Shown here one piece after another: positions 1-8,446 of a stretch of 64,000 nt of DNA (positions within the stretch are counted from its first letter, which is position 1; the number at the start of each line of letters is the position of its first letter). The stretch comes from Paracoccaceae bacterium (GTDB lineage Bacteria > Pseudomonadota > Alphaproteobacteria > Rhodobacterales > Rhodobacteraceae), in the NCBI GenBank assembly GCA_011389685.1, contig JAABTV010000002.1:52328-116327 (forward strand). Direction: 5' to 3'. A program made the translations under genes and the position numbers. The notes beneath the pieces were generated by a model that searched no databases, had not been told where the DNA came from, and worked only from the letters and a program-made list of their open reading frames with translations.

Positions 1-748
1 GGGCGAGAGCATGTCGGAGCCGGGGAAATACTGGCGCAACAATGTCGCCGGCTCGCTCAACCTGATCGAGGCGGCGGTGGCGGCGGGGTGCATGGATTTC
101 GTGTTCAGTTCGACCTGTGCGACCTATGGCGATCAGGACAACGTGGTTCTGGACGAAAGCTGTGCGCAACGCCCGATCAATGCCTATGGCAAGTCCAAGC
201 GCGCGATCGAGGAGATGCTGGCGGATTTCGGGGCGGCGCATGGGCTGCGATCGGTGATCTTTCGCTATTTCAACGTGGCGGGCGCGGATGAAGAGGCCGA
301 GGTGGGCGAGTTTCACCAGCCCGAGACGCATCTTGTTCCGCTGATCCTCGACGCCGTTGACGGGCGGCGCGGGGCGCTGACGGTGTTCGGCACCGATTAC
401 GATACGCCCGACGGCACATGTATTCGCGATTACGTGCATGTGAGCGACTTGGTCGAGGCGCATGTGCTGGGGCTGCGCTGGCTTGAGGCGGGCAAGGGCA
501 GCCGGGTGTTCAACCTTGGCACCGGGCACGGGTTCTCGGTGCGCGAGGTGATCGCGGCGGCCGAGGCGGTGACGGGGCGAAAGGTGCCCTATATCGAGGG
601 ACCAAGGCGGGCCGGGGATGCGGCCCGGCTGGTTTCCGGGTCGGAGCAGGCCGGGCAGGATCTGGGCTGGACGCCGGGCCGGTCGACGCTGGAGCGGATG
701 ATTTCGGATGCGTGGCGCTGGCACAAGGTGGGCCACTATGAAGAATAG
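1..748 (+). CDS. galE: UDP-glucose 4-epimerase, 5' end outside window
   Basis: Extended short-chain dehydrogenase that interconverts UDP-glucose and UDP-galactose, feeding polysaccharide synthesis in the cytoplasm. The frame is open to the left edge: the three codons before the track's ATG read G-E-S, continuing the family pattern before SEPGKYWRNN. The N-terminal Rossmann glycine motif (roughly 80 residues) is therefore missing from the window. The catalytic YxxxK is visible in NAYGKSKRAIE, after the SSTCATYG serine segment, and the C-terminal substrate domain is complete (FNLGTGHGFSV). The stop overlaps the next gene's start by 11 bp, so the two are probably co-transcribed. The family is clear; a paralogue acting on another UDP-sugar cannot be excluded. 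Confidence 0.9.
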   Translation, partial: GESMSEPGKYWRNNVAGSLNLIEAAVAAGCMDFVFSSTCATYGDQDNVVLDESCAQRPINAYGKSKRAIEEMLADFGAAHGLRSVIFRYFNVAGADEEAEVGEFHQPETHLVPLILDAVDGRRGALTVFGTDYDTPDGTCIRDYVHVSDLVEAHVLGLRWLEAGKGSRVFNLGTGHGFSVREVIAAAEAVTGRKVPYIEGPRRAGDAARLVSGSEQAGQDLGWTPGRSTLERMISDAWRWHKVGHYEE

Positions 749-1982
749 ACCCGGCGAGGCGCGGCTGTTGGACCTGACCCGGCTGGTCAGCCGGGCCGGA
801 CGGCTGCCGACCGGGGTGGACCGGGTGGAACTGGCCTATCTGCAGGCGCTGGTCGCGGCGAAGACATCCGCGTTCGGCCTTGTGCGCACGTCGCTGGGTT
901 ACATTCTGCTGGACGAGGACGGCATGCGCGCGATTGCCGAGCGGGTCGAGGGCCGGGTGCCGTGGGGGCCGGCGGACCGGTTGTCGCAACTGTCGCGCAA
1001 GCTTGACCCGGCGCAGCGGCGCGGGCAGTCGGACGCGCGGCGGCTGGCGCGGGCGCGGACCGTGCGGCCGGGATTGAGGCGGATGCTGGCGCGGCATCTG
1101 CCGCAGGGCACGCGCTATTTCAACGTTGGGCATACCGACCTGACCGAGCGGGTGACGAGGGCGGTGAAACAGGGGTTGGGTGGCACGATCAACGTGATGG
1201 TGCATGACACGATCCCGCTGGATCATCCGCTGTTCCAGCGGCCCGAGAGCATCGAGCGATTCCGGTTTATGATGGGGCGGGTCAGCCGCGATGCCGATCT
1301 GGTGATCTATAATTCGCGCCACACCCGCCAGAGCGCCGAGCGTCACCTGGAAGAGATCGGGCGCGTGCCGCCGGGGCTGGTGGCGCGGCTGGGGGTCGAG
1401 CTTCCCGAACCGCGGCCCGGCGACCTTCCAAAGGGAGTGCCGCCCGAGGGGGTCTATTTCGTCACGGTCGGCACGATCGAACCGCGCAAGAACCACGCGC
1501 TTCTGCTCGATATCTGGGAGCGGATGGTGAAGCAGACCATTCCGCAGGAGATGCCGCATCTGCTGATCTGCGGGCAACGGGGATGGATGAACGAGGAGTT
1601 GTTCTTTCGCCTCGACCGGTCCGCCCTTCTGGGCGAGCATATTCACGAATACGGCGATCTGAGCGACGGGGCGGTCGCGGCGCTGCTCGAAGGCGCGGCC
1701 GGCGCGCTTTACCCCAGCCTTGCCGAAGGGTTCGGTCTGCCGATGGCCGAGGCGGCGGCGATGGGGGTTCCGGTGATCTGTGCGGATTTGCCGGTTTACC
1801 GGGAAGTGCTTGGGGATATTCCCGTTTACGCAAGCCTGAAGGACAGCTATCTTTGGCAACGAAGAATAACGTCTTTGGCAGACAGTCAGAGGGCAGGCAA
1901 GGCACGGACCGGTCACGCGGCCAAGGGTTTCGAGCCACCGACCTGGGACAGGCATTTCAACGCTGTCTTAAAGATGGCGTGA
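738..1982 (+). CDS. Glycosyltransferase family 4 (GT-B fold)
   Basis: Cytoplasmic retaining sugar transferase of about 414 residues, probably adding a sugar to a surface polysaccharide precursor. The C-terminal half carries the GT4 donor-site signature: GTIEPRKNHALLLDIW, then PSLAEGFGLPMAEAAAMG with the spaced glutamates, then GVPVICADLPVYREV. I start it at the ATG at 738 because an AAGGTGG ribosome site lies just upstream and the protein then begins MKNRPGEARLLDLTRL; the track's start at 708 lies inside galE. The 11-bp overlap with galE points to one operon. The donor and acceptor sugars cannot be read from the sequence. Confidence 0.85.
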   Translation: MKNRPGEARLLDLTRLVSRAGRLPTGVDRVELAYLQALVAAKTSAFGLVRTSLGYILLDEDGMRAIAERVEGRVPWGPADRLSQLSRKLDPAQRRGQSDARRLARARTVRPGLRRMLARHLPQGTRYFNVGHTDLTERVTRAVKQGLGGTINVMVHDTIPLDHPLFQRPESIERFRFMMGRVSRDADLVIYNSRHTRQSAERHLEEIGRVPPGLVARLGVELPEPRPGDLPKGVPPEGVYFVTVGTIEPRKNHALLLDIWERMVKQTIPQEMPHLLICGQRGWMNEELFFRLDRSALLGEHIHEYGDLSDGAVAALLEGAAGALYPSLAEGFGLPMAEAAAMGVPVICADLPVYREVLGDIPVYASLKDSYLWQRRITSLADSQRAGKARTGHAAKGFEPPTWDRHFNAVLKMA

Positions 1983-2033
1983 TAAGACCCGGGCGGTTCC
2001 GCGATCTCCTGTCATATGTAAAGAGAGGCGTCA

Positions 2034-3044
2034 TTGGGCGTTGTGCAGTCATACCGTCTGAGGCTTCAGCGCAAGCGCTGGCGTGTCCGCGCCTTTCGCA
2101 AGCGGCGTGAATTGCGGGCCATTTCGGACCGGACGGCGCAAATCAGGCCCGACGACATCCTGCTGTTCTCGACCCAGCGCAACGAGAAGATCCGCCTGCC
2201 CTATTTCCTGCATTACTACCGCGAGATGGGGGTCAATCACTTTCTGATGGTGGACAATGACAGCGACGATGGCAGCCTTGAATACCTGATGAAGCAGCCC
2301 GATGTTTCGGTCTGGCACACGCGCCGGAGCTACAAGCGGTCGCGCTTTGGCGTGGATTGGCTCAACTGGCTGCAATGGCAGCACGGGCACGGGCATTGGA
2401 CGCTGGTGGTCGATCCGGACGAATTCCTGGTCTATCCGTTCTGCGATACAAGGCCGCTGCGCGCGCTGACCGACTGGCTTGATGCGTCGTCGATCAAGTC
2501 GTTCAGCGCGATGCTGCTCGACATGTATCCCAAGGGGCGGATCGACGCGCAGCCCTATCGGGAAGGGCAGAACCCGCTGGAGATCACCAGCTGGTTCGAC
2601 AGCGGCAACTACATGATCCAGAAGAACGGCAAGTTCGGCAACCTGTGGGTTCAGGGCGGGCCGCGGGCGCGGGTGTTCTTTCGCGACATGCCGGAAAAGG
2701 CGCCGGCCTTGAACAAGGTGCCGCTGGTCAAGTGGGACCGGCGCTATGCCTATGTCAGTTCGACCCACATGCTTTTGCCGCGGGGTTTGAACCTTGTCTA
2801 TGACGAGTGGGGCGGCGAAAAGGCCAGTGGCGTGCTCTTGCACACGAAATTCCTTGACACCTTCACCGCCAAGGCGCGCGAAGAGCTTGACCGCAAGCAG
2901 CATTACGCCGCCAGCATCGAATACAGGGCCTATGCCGAGAACCTTGCCCGCAACCCCGAGCTTTGGTGCAAATGGAGCGAGAAATACATCAACTGGCGCC
3001 AGCTTGAAATCCTCGGGCTGATGTCCAAGGGGAACTGGGCATGA
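2034..3044 (+). CDS. Glycosyltransferase, GT2/GT92-like
   Basis: Predicted 336-residue GT-A glycosyltransferase of the Glyco_tranf_2_4 type. The segment FSTQRNEKIRLPYFLHYYREMG followed by MVDNDSDDGS is the typical N-terminal donor-binding pattern, and VVDPDEF supplies the metal-binding acidic motif. No membrane segment is visible, so it should act at the cytoplasmic face. The start is a TTG at 2034, supported by GAGAGG five bases upstream; a GTG at 2043 is an alternative. Its stop overlaps the next ATG by four bases (ATGA), so it is translationally coupled to the GT14 gene. The sugar specificity is unknown. Confidence 0.8.
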   Translation: MGVVQSYRLRLQRKRWRVRAFRKRRELRAISDRTAQIRPDDILLFSTQRNEKIRLPYFLHYYREMGVNHFLMVDNDSDDGSLEYLMKQPDVSVWHTRRSYKRSRFGVDWLNWLQWQHGHGHWTLVVDPDEFLVYPFCDTRPLRALTDWLDASSIKSFSAMLLDMYPKGRIDAQPYREGQNPLEITSWFDSGNYMIQKNGKFGNLWVQGGPRARVFFRDMPEKAPALNKVPLVKWDRRYAYVSSTHMLLPRGLNLVYDEWGGEKASGVLLHTKFLDTFTAKAREELDRKQHYAASIEYRAYAENLARNPELWCKWSEKYINWRQLEILGLMSKGNWA

Positions 3045-4801
3045 CGCACCGACCGCCGCATTGGGGCAGTGTCGGCATCGTGATGCTGGTGCATACCGCG
3101 CTGGACCGGGCCGAGCAGGTGGCGCGGCACTGGCATGCGGCGGGGTGCCCGATGGTCATCCATTGCGACAAGTCCACGCCGCGGCACGCCTATGAGGCGT
3201 TTCGCGCGGCGCTGGCGGACCTGACGGATATCAGGTTCTCGCGGCGTCATCGCTGTGAATGGGGCACATGGGGCATTGTCGCGGCGACACAGGAAGCCAG
3301 CGAGTTGATGCTGGAGGAGTTTGAGAAGGTGCGGCATGTCTATCTGGCCAGCGGGTCATGCCTGCCGCTGCGCCCGGTGCAGGCGTTGATCGACTATCTG
3401 GCCGAGCGGCCGCGCACCGATTTCATCGAAAGCGCGACAACGGCGGATGTGCCCTGGACGGTTGGGGGATTGGACGAGGAACGTTTTACCCTGCGGTTTC
3501 CGTTCTCGTGGAAGCGGCAGCGGCATCTGTTCGACCGTTACGTGGCGATCCAGCGGGCGATCGGGTTCAAGCGCAAGGTGCCCCATAACATCCTGCCGCA
3601 TATGGGCAGCCAGTGGTGGTGCCTGACCCGGCAAACCCTGTCGGCGATCCTGCAAGACCCGGAGCGGGCGACCTATGACCGCTTTTTCCGGCGGGTCTGG
3701 ATCCCCGACGAGAGTTATTTCCAGACGCTGGCGCGGCTTTATTCGACCAATATCGAGAGCCGGTCGCTGACCCTGTCGAAGTTCGATTTCCAGGGCAAGC
3801 CGCATATCTTCTATGACGATCACCTGCAATTGTTGCGGCGGTCGGATTGTTTCGTGGCGCGCAAGATCTGGGCCCATGCCGACCGTATTTACGATGCGTT
3901 CCTGACCGGTCCCGAGGGCGCAATGAGCCGGACCGAGCCGAACCCCGGCAAGATCGACCGGATTTTCGCCAAGGCGGTGGAGCGGCGCACGCGCGGGCGG
4001 CCGGGTCTTTTCATGCAAAGCCGCTTTCCCAACGAGGGCTGGGAGAACGGCAGGACCGGCGGGCCATATTCGGTGTTTCAGGGATTTGCCGAACTGTTCG
4101 AGGATTTCGAACCGTGGCTGGCCAAGGCCACCGGGGCGCGGGTGCATGGGCATCTGTTCGCGCCGGAGCGGGTGGAATATGACGGCGAGCAGCCGGTGAT
4201 CAACGGCGCGCTGTCAGACAGTGCGGCGACCCGCGATTATAACCGCAAGGCGTTTCTGACCAGCCTGATCTGGAACACGCGCGGCGAACGGCAATGTTTT
4301 CAGCTTGGCCCCGCCGACATCCCCTGCCCCGGCAAGACCCCGGAAGACGAGCCCGACATGGATCTGAGCTGGATGATCGCGGGTGACCCCAATGCCCAGG
4401 TCAGCGTGATCAGCGGGGCCTGGGCCGTGCCGCTGTTCAAATCGAACCTCAATTTCGCTGATATCCGGGCCGAGGCGGCGCGGCTTCAGAAGATCGAGAG
4501 CGAGCATCTCGACGTGCTGCGCAGCCCCTATTCCAAGGCGCGCATCCGTATCTGGACGATGGCGGATTTCATCGAAAGCCCGATGGAATCGCTTCAGACC
4601 ATCATCGACGAGATCGGCAACAAGGGGCTGCGGCGGCTGGCCGAGGCACCGCGCATGACCGATCTTTCGGGGTTCGGCCAGTTCCTACAGAACCTCAAGA
4701 ACCAGGGGATGCACCCCTATCTGATGGGCGATTTCCCGGTGGTGGGCGAACCGGTCGGAACGGATAACGGCAAGCCCCGCAAACCCTATCTGGTGCAATA
4801 G
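3041..4801 (+). CDS. GT14-type beta-glycosyltransferase with DUF5928-like C-terminal half
   Basis: Protein of 586 residues in two parts. Residues about 10-290 resemble the core-2/I-branching beta-1,6-N-acetylglucosaminyltransferase family (GT14): VGIVMLVHTALDR near the start, VYLASGSCLPLRPV in the middle, then GSQWWCLTR and WIPDESYFQTL. The remaining ~300 residues match no enzyme I know and correspond, from memory of Rhodobacterales proteins, to DUF5928. No signal peptide or transmembrane helix is seen. It overlaps the upstream gene by four bases, and the sulfotransferase ATG follows its TAG directly, so the three are one translational unit. A branching transferase for a surface glycan is an inference. 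Confidence 0.8.
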   Translation: MTHRPPHWGSVGIVMLVHTALDRAEQVARHWHAAGCPMVIHCDKSTPRHAYEAFRAALADLTDIRFSRRHRCEWGTWGIVAATQEASELMLEEFEKVRHVYLASGSCLPLRPVQALIDYLAERPRTDFIESATTADVPWTVGGLDEERFTLRFPFSWKRQRHLFDRYVAIQRAIGFKRKVPHNILPHMGSQWWCLTRQTLSAILQDPERATYDRFFRRVWIPDESYFQTLARLYSTNIESRSLTLSKFDFQGKPHIFYDDHLQLLRRSDCFVARKIWAHADRIYDAFLTGPEGAMSRTEPNPGKIDRIFAKAVERRTRGRPGLFMQSRFPNEGWENGRTGGPYSVFQGFAELFEDFEPWLAKATGARVHGHLFAPERVEYDGEQPVINGALSDSAATRDYNRKAFLTSLIWNTRGERQCFQLGPADIPCPGKTPEDEPDMDLSWMIAGDPNAQVSVISGAWAVPLFKSNLNFADIRAEAARLQKIESEHLDVLRSPYSKARIRIWTMADFIESPMESLQTIIDEIGNKGLRRLAEAPRMTDLSGFGQFLQNLKNQGMHPYLMGDFPVVGEPVGTDNGKPRKPYLVQ

Positions 4802-6229
4802 ATGCAAAGCCCCTTTGATTACTTCGTCATTTTCGCAGAGATGCGGACCGGTTCGAATTTCCTTGAATCGAACCTCAACGCGTTTCCCGGGATTTCCTGC
4901 CTGGGCGAGGCGTTCAATCCGCATTTCATCGGCTATCCCAACCGCGAGGAGTGCCTTGGCGTGAGCGAAGAGGCACGCAATAGCGACCCGATGACGCTCA
5001 TCCATGCGGTCAGGAATGCGCAGGGCATCGCCGGATTCCGGTTCTTTCACGATCACGACCCGAGAATTCTGGAACCCATCCTGACCGATCCGCGCTGTGC
5101 CAAGATCATCCTGACGCGCAACCCGGTCGAAAGCTATGTCAGCTGGAAGATCGCGCAGGCGACCGGGCAATGGAAGCTGACCAATGTGCGCAAGCGCAAG
5201 GAAGCCAGGGCGCGGTTCGACGCGGGCGAGTTCAAGGCGCATCTCGAAGAGTTGCAGGATTTCCAGGTGATGTTGCTCAGGGCGCTTCAGACCACGGGGC
5301 AGACCGCGTTCCATGTCGCCTATGAGGATCTGCAGGATGTCGAGGTGATGAACGGCATCGCGAAATGGCTGGGTCAGCCGGACCGGCTCGACAATCTGGA
5401 AAAGAACCTCAAGCGGCAGAACCCCGAGCCGATTTCCGAGAAGGTGGAAAATTTCGACGAGATGCGCGCAGCACTTGCCGATCTGGACCGGTTCAACCTG
5501 AGCCGGACTCCGAATTTCGAGCCGCGCCGCGGGGCGGTGGTGCCAAGCTATGTCGCCTGCGCGCGGGCGCCGCTGATGTATCTGCCGATCCGGTCGGCGC
5601 CCGAGGCCGAAGTCCGGGCATGGATGGCCGCGCTTGACGGGGTGGACGAGGCGGCGCTGCTGAGCGATTTCAACCAGAAGAGCCTGCGCCACTGGATGCG
5701 GAGCCATCCGGGGCATCGGTCGTTCACCGTGCTGCGGCATCCGGTGGCGCGGGCGCATCATGCCTTTGTCAGCCGCATCCTGATGACCGGTCCGGGCAGT
5801 TTCGCCGGCATCCGCAAGACCCTGCGCCGGGTTCACAAGCTGCCCATTCCCGCCGAGGCGCCCGATGCTTCATGGGGCCCGGTCGAGCATCGCGCCGCGT
5901 TTCTGGCGTTCCTCGATTTCGTCAAGGCAAACCTTTCGGGGCAAAGCGCGGTGCGCCAGGACGGGGCCTGGGCCAGCCAGGCGGGCATCCTGCAAGGCAT
6001 GGGGAGTTTCGCCCTGCCCGATTTCGTGCTGCGCGAGGAGGAGCTGGCCGCCTACCTGCCCGCGATTGCCCAGCAGGTGGGATATGGCGATGCGCCGGAC
6101 CCGGGCGCGGCGCCTGCCGAGGGGCCGGTCACGCTTGCCGAGATCTATGACGGGGAGATCGAGGCCGCGGCGCAGGACGCCTATCAGCGCGATTACATGG
6201 TCTTTGGCTTCGGGGCGTGGCGGGAGTGA
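4802..6229 (+). CDS. Sulfotransferase (Stf0/NodH-like), two-part
   Basis: Predicted PAPS-dependent carbohydrate sulfotransferase of 475 residues. The N-terminal half has the 5'-phosphosulfate loop in FAEMRTGSNFLESNLN (around residues 10-25) and a 3'-phosphate motif in ILTRNPVESYVSWK (around 105-118), as in Stf0/NodH enzymes. The second half has another 3'-phosphate-like motif, FTVLRHPVARAHHAF, at about residue 305, suggesting a second, perhaps degenerate, sulfotransferase module. The ATG directly follows the stop of the GT14 gene. Placement at the end of a glycosyltransferase run implies that the glycan made here is sulfated. The acceptor is unknown. Confidence 0.8.
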   Translation: MQSPFDYFVIFAEMRTGSNFLESNLNAFPGISCLGEAFNPHFIGYPNREECLGVSEEARNSDPMTLIHAVRNAQGIAGFRFFHDHDPRILEPILTDPRCAKIILTRNPVESYVSWKIAQATGQWKLTNVRKRKEARARFDAGEFKAHLEELQDFQVMLLRALQTTGQTAFHVAYEDLQDVEVMNGIAKWLGQPDRLDNLEKNLKRQNPEPISEKVENFDEMRAALADLDRFNLSRTPNFEPRRGAVVPSYVACARAPLMYLPIRSAPEAEVRAWMAALDGVDEAALLSDFNQKSLRHWMRSHPGHRSFTVLRHPVARAHHAFVSRILMTGPGSFAGIRKTLRRVHKLPIPAEAPDASWGPVEHRAAFLAFLDFVKANLSGQSAVRQDGAWASQAGILQGMGSFALPDFVLREEELAAYLPAIAQQVGYGDAPDPGAAPAEGPVTLAEIYDGEIEAAAQDAYQRDYMVFGFGAWRE

Positions 6230-6235
6230 TCCAGA

Positions 6236-6362
6236 GCGTGTTGCGTCGAATGGGATTCGGCTGACGTCTAACGAAAGGACAACGCCCGCCCTTGGAGCCG
6301 GTCGGGCACTGCCCGGGCTGCAAGCAGCCCGTGCGGGGTGCCTTCGATTGAGGGCAACACGC
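6236..6362. repeat. Fold-back element between convergent genes
   Basis: The gap between the sulfotransferase and ptsN is bounded by a perfect 9-bp inverted repeat, GCGTGTTGC at 6236-6244 and GCAACACGC at 6354-6362. Each arm is followed inward by a further complementary pentamer (TCGAA / TTCGA). A second strong hairpin sits inside. The nested layout looks like a small MITE/REP-type element, but only one copy is seen here, so mobility is not shown. Confidence 0.4.
6305..6342. terminator. Hairpin, possible bidirectional terminator
   Basis: CGGGCTGC pairs with GCAGCCCG across a two-base loop, with an outer GGCAC/GTGCC pairing separated by an internal loop. It lies between two convergent genes (sulfotransferase and ptsN). 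There is no clear T-tract on either side, so intrinsic termination is plausible but not certain. Confidence 0.4.
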
Positions 6363-6363
6363 C

Positions 6364-6828
6364 CTATGCAGCCTGAACCGACTGGTTCTCGGTCAGGATG
6401 GTATAAAGCGTGGCCGGGTCGGAATTGGCCCGCAGCTTGGTGCAGACATCGGCGTCACGCAGGGTGCGGGACACCCGGGCCAGTGCCTTGAGATGTTCGA
6501 CGCCGGCCTCTTTCGGGGCGAAGAGCGCGAAGGCGATATCGACCGGCTGACGGTCAACCGCTTCGAATTCGATGGGCTTTTCCAGCAACACGAAAACACC
6601 GACCACCTGATCGACATCTTCGATGCGGGCATGTGGCAGGGCGACGCCATGGCCGACCCCGGTCGGACCGAGGCTCTCGCGTTCGAGCAAGGCATCCACC
6701 GCGCGGGTGGTGTTGATGCCATAGACCGCATTCGCGATCTCGCCCATTTCATGAAGCAGGCGCTTCTTGCTCGAGGCGGTCGAGATGACCTTGACCGCCT
6801 CCACCTTGAGGATCTTGGAAAGTTCCAT
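6364..6828 (-). CDS. ptsN: Nitrogen-PTS EIIA component
   Basis: EIIA-Ntr, the terminal phospho-acceptor of the nitrogen phosphotransferase relay; it regulates transporters and stress pathways rather than importing sugars. The protein has the usual 154 residues. The phosphorylatable histidine is in VALPHARIEDVDQ, and the family motifs RESLGPTGVGHG and FALFAPKEAGVEHLK are present. The start MELSKILKVEAV is clear. It is the last gene of the minus-strand lpt-hpf-ptsN run, 50 bp after hpf. Confidence 0.93.
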   Translation of the reverse strand: MELSKILKVEAVKVISTASSKKRLLHEMGEIANAVYGINTTRAVDALLERESLGPTGVGHGVALPHARIEDVDQVVGVFVLLEKPIEFEAVDRQPVDIAFALFAPKEAGVEHLKALARVSRTLRDADVCTKLRANSDPATLYTILTENQSVQAA

Positions 6829-6878
6829 ATCTGTCTCTGTCGCTCCGACAATGCGGGACGCGGTGCGACCCGGTTGCC

Positions 6879-7448
6879 TCAGTTTTGCGGGTCGATCCAG
6901 CCGATATTGCCGTCATCGCGGCGATATACGACGTTCAGCCCGTCTTTACCCTCTTTGCGGAAGACAAGAACCGGGGCGCCCGCGAGTTCCATATGCATGA
7001 CCGCCTCTCCGACGGAGAGGGATGGAATGCTGGTTTCCATCTCGGCCACGATGATGGGTTGAAGGTTCTCGGGCTCCGAATCCTCGTCTTCGTGATCTGA
7101 GGCGAGGATATACGAGGACGCCTGCATGAGTTCAACCGGTTCACCGCGGTCGCGGTGGTGATCTTTCAACCGACGCTTGTAGCGGCGCAACTGCTTTTCC
7201 ATCTTGCCCGCGCAAGCGTCGAAAGCGGAATAGATTTCATTGGCATGGGCCTTGGCCGAGGCGGTCAGCCCGGTCGAGAGATGCACGAGGGCTTCGCAGA
7301 CAAACTCGTGCGCGCTTTTGGAAAAGATGATGTTCGCATCGGTGGGGCGTTCGGCATATTTGCTGATCACCGCGCCAAGTTCTTCCTGAACATGGGTTTG
7401 CAGCGCGGTGCCGATGTCGATGTGTTTTCCGCTGATCTGATAGCGCAT
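6879..7448 (-). CDS. hpf: Long-form ribosome hibernation promoting factor
   Basis: Ribosome-associated factor that dimerises 70S ribosomes in resting cells. An S30AE fold covers residues 1 to about 100 (MRYQISGKHIDIG...), and a C-terminal dimerisation domain begins near PIIVAEMETSIPSLSVGEAVMHM, giving the long form at 189 residues. I moved the start to the ATG at 7448, preceded by AAAGGAGA at good spacing; the track's extra 26 residues have no ribosome site. It sits 227 bp after lptB with no rpoN between them. Confidence 0.93.
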   Translation of the reverse strand: MRYQISGKHIDIGTALQTHVQEELGAVISKYAERPTDANIIFSKSAHEFVCEALVHLSTGLTASAKAHANEIYSAFDACAGKMEKQLRRYKRRLKDHHRDRGEPVELMQASSYILASDHEDEDSEPENLQPIIVAEMETSIPSLSVGEAVMHMELAGAPVLVFRKEGKDGLNVVYRRDDGNIGWIDPQN

Positions 7449-7675
7449 CTTGTCTCCTTTGCGTGACAATTCGGGCATTTTCCGGGGCTTTGCCACGGCT
7501 GTTATTTTTCCCGAATGCTGAAACATGACTGCCGGGATTCCTGTTCGCCATTGTCCCCTGACATGCAGGTCAAAACGCGGGGCGGGTCAATATCCACGGC
7601 TGTCATGAAATTATTCTGAAGCAATCAAAGCGGGCAAGTCAATCAAATCCGGTGCGCATCGCGACAGGTTTACCG

Positions 7676-8446
7676 TCAGGAGATTCGAAAGTTCTCACCC
7701 AGGTAGACGCGGCGCACATTCTCGTTTTCCACCACGTCGGCGGGGCTGCCTGACATCAGGACCTTGCCATCGTGCAGGATATAGGCGCGGTCGACGATTT
7801 CGAGGGTTTCGCGCACATTATGATCGGTAATCAGCACACCGATGCCGCGTTTCCTGAGATCGGCGACCAGGTGGCGGATGTCGTTCACGCTGATCGGGTC
7901 GACCCCGGCGAAGGGTTCGTCGAGCAGGAGGTAGTTGGGGTTGGCCGCAAGGCAGCGGGCGATTTCGACGCGGCGGCGCTCACCGCCCGAAAGGGCCAGC
8001 GCGGGGGCGCGGCGCAGATGTTCGATGGAAAAATCCGACAGCAGCTCTTCGAGCCGTTCGCGGCGCTTGTGGCGGTCGGATTCCGAGATTTCGAGCACCG
8101 AGAGGATGTTGTCCTCGACGCTCATGCCGCGAAAGATCGACATTTCCTGCGGCAGGTAACCGATGCCCAGTTTCGCGCGGCGATACATCGGCAGGCCGGT
8201 CACGTCGCGCCCGTCGACCAGCACCTGCCCACCCTCGGGAAAGATCAGCCCGCAGATCGCATAGAAACAGGTCGTCTTGCCCGACCCGTTGGGACCGAGC
8301 AGGCCGACCACCTCGCCGCGTTGCAGATCCATGGTGACATCGCGGATGACAACGCGTTTCTTGTAGCTTTTGCGCAGGTTTCGAATGCGCAGGCCCGAGC
8401 TTCCCTCGGTGAGCGTGAGGCCGGGTTTCGCGGATCCGTCACTCAT
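7676..8446 (-). CDS. lptB: LPS export ABC transporter ATPase LptB
   Basis: Cytoplasmic ATPase that drives lipopolysaccharide extraction from the inner membrane with LptF/G/C. In the 256-residue protein, Walker A is GPNGSGKTT at residues 51-59, the signature LSGGERRRVEIAR is at about 152-164, and Walker B YLLLDEPFAGVDP follows at about 172-184. The start is the ATG at 8446, overlapping the lptA stop by 8 bp. LptF and LptG are not in the window. Confidence 0.95.
   Translation of the reverse strand: MSDGSAKPGLTLTEGSSGLRIRNLRKSYKKRVVIRDVTMDLQRGEVVGLLGPNGSGKTTCFYAICGLIFPEGGQVLVDGRDVTGLPMYRRAKLGIGYLPQEMSIFRGMSVEDNILSVLEISESDRHKRRERLEELLSDFSIEHLRRAPALALSGGERRRVEIARCLAANPNYLLLDEPFAGVDPISVNDIRHLVADLRKRGIGVLITDHNVRETLEIVDRAYILHDGKVLMSGSPADVVENENVRRVYLGENFRIS

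Noticed and set aside
510-1955. 481-aa minus-strand ORF opposite the GT4 gene
   Set aside because: Arg/Pro/His-rich low-complexity translation, shadow of a well-supported gene in GC-rich DNA.
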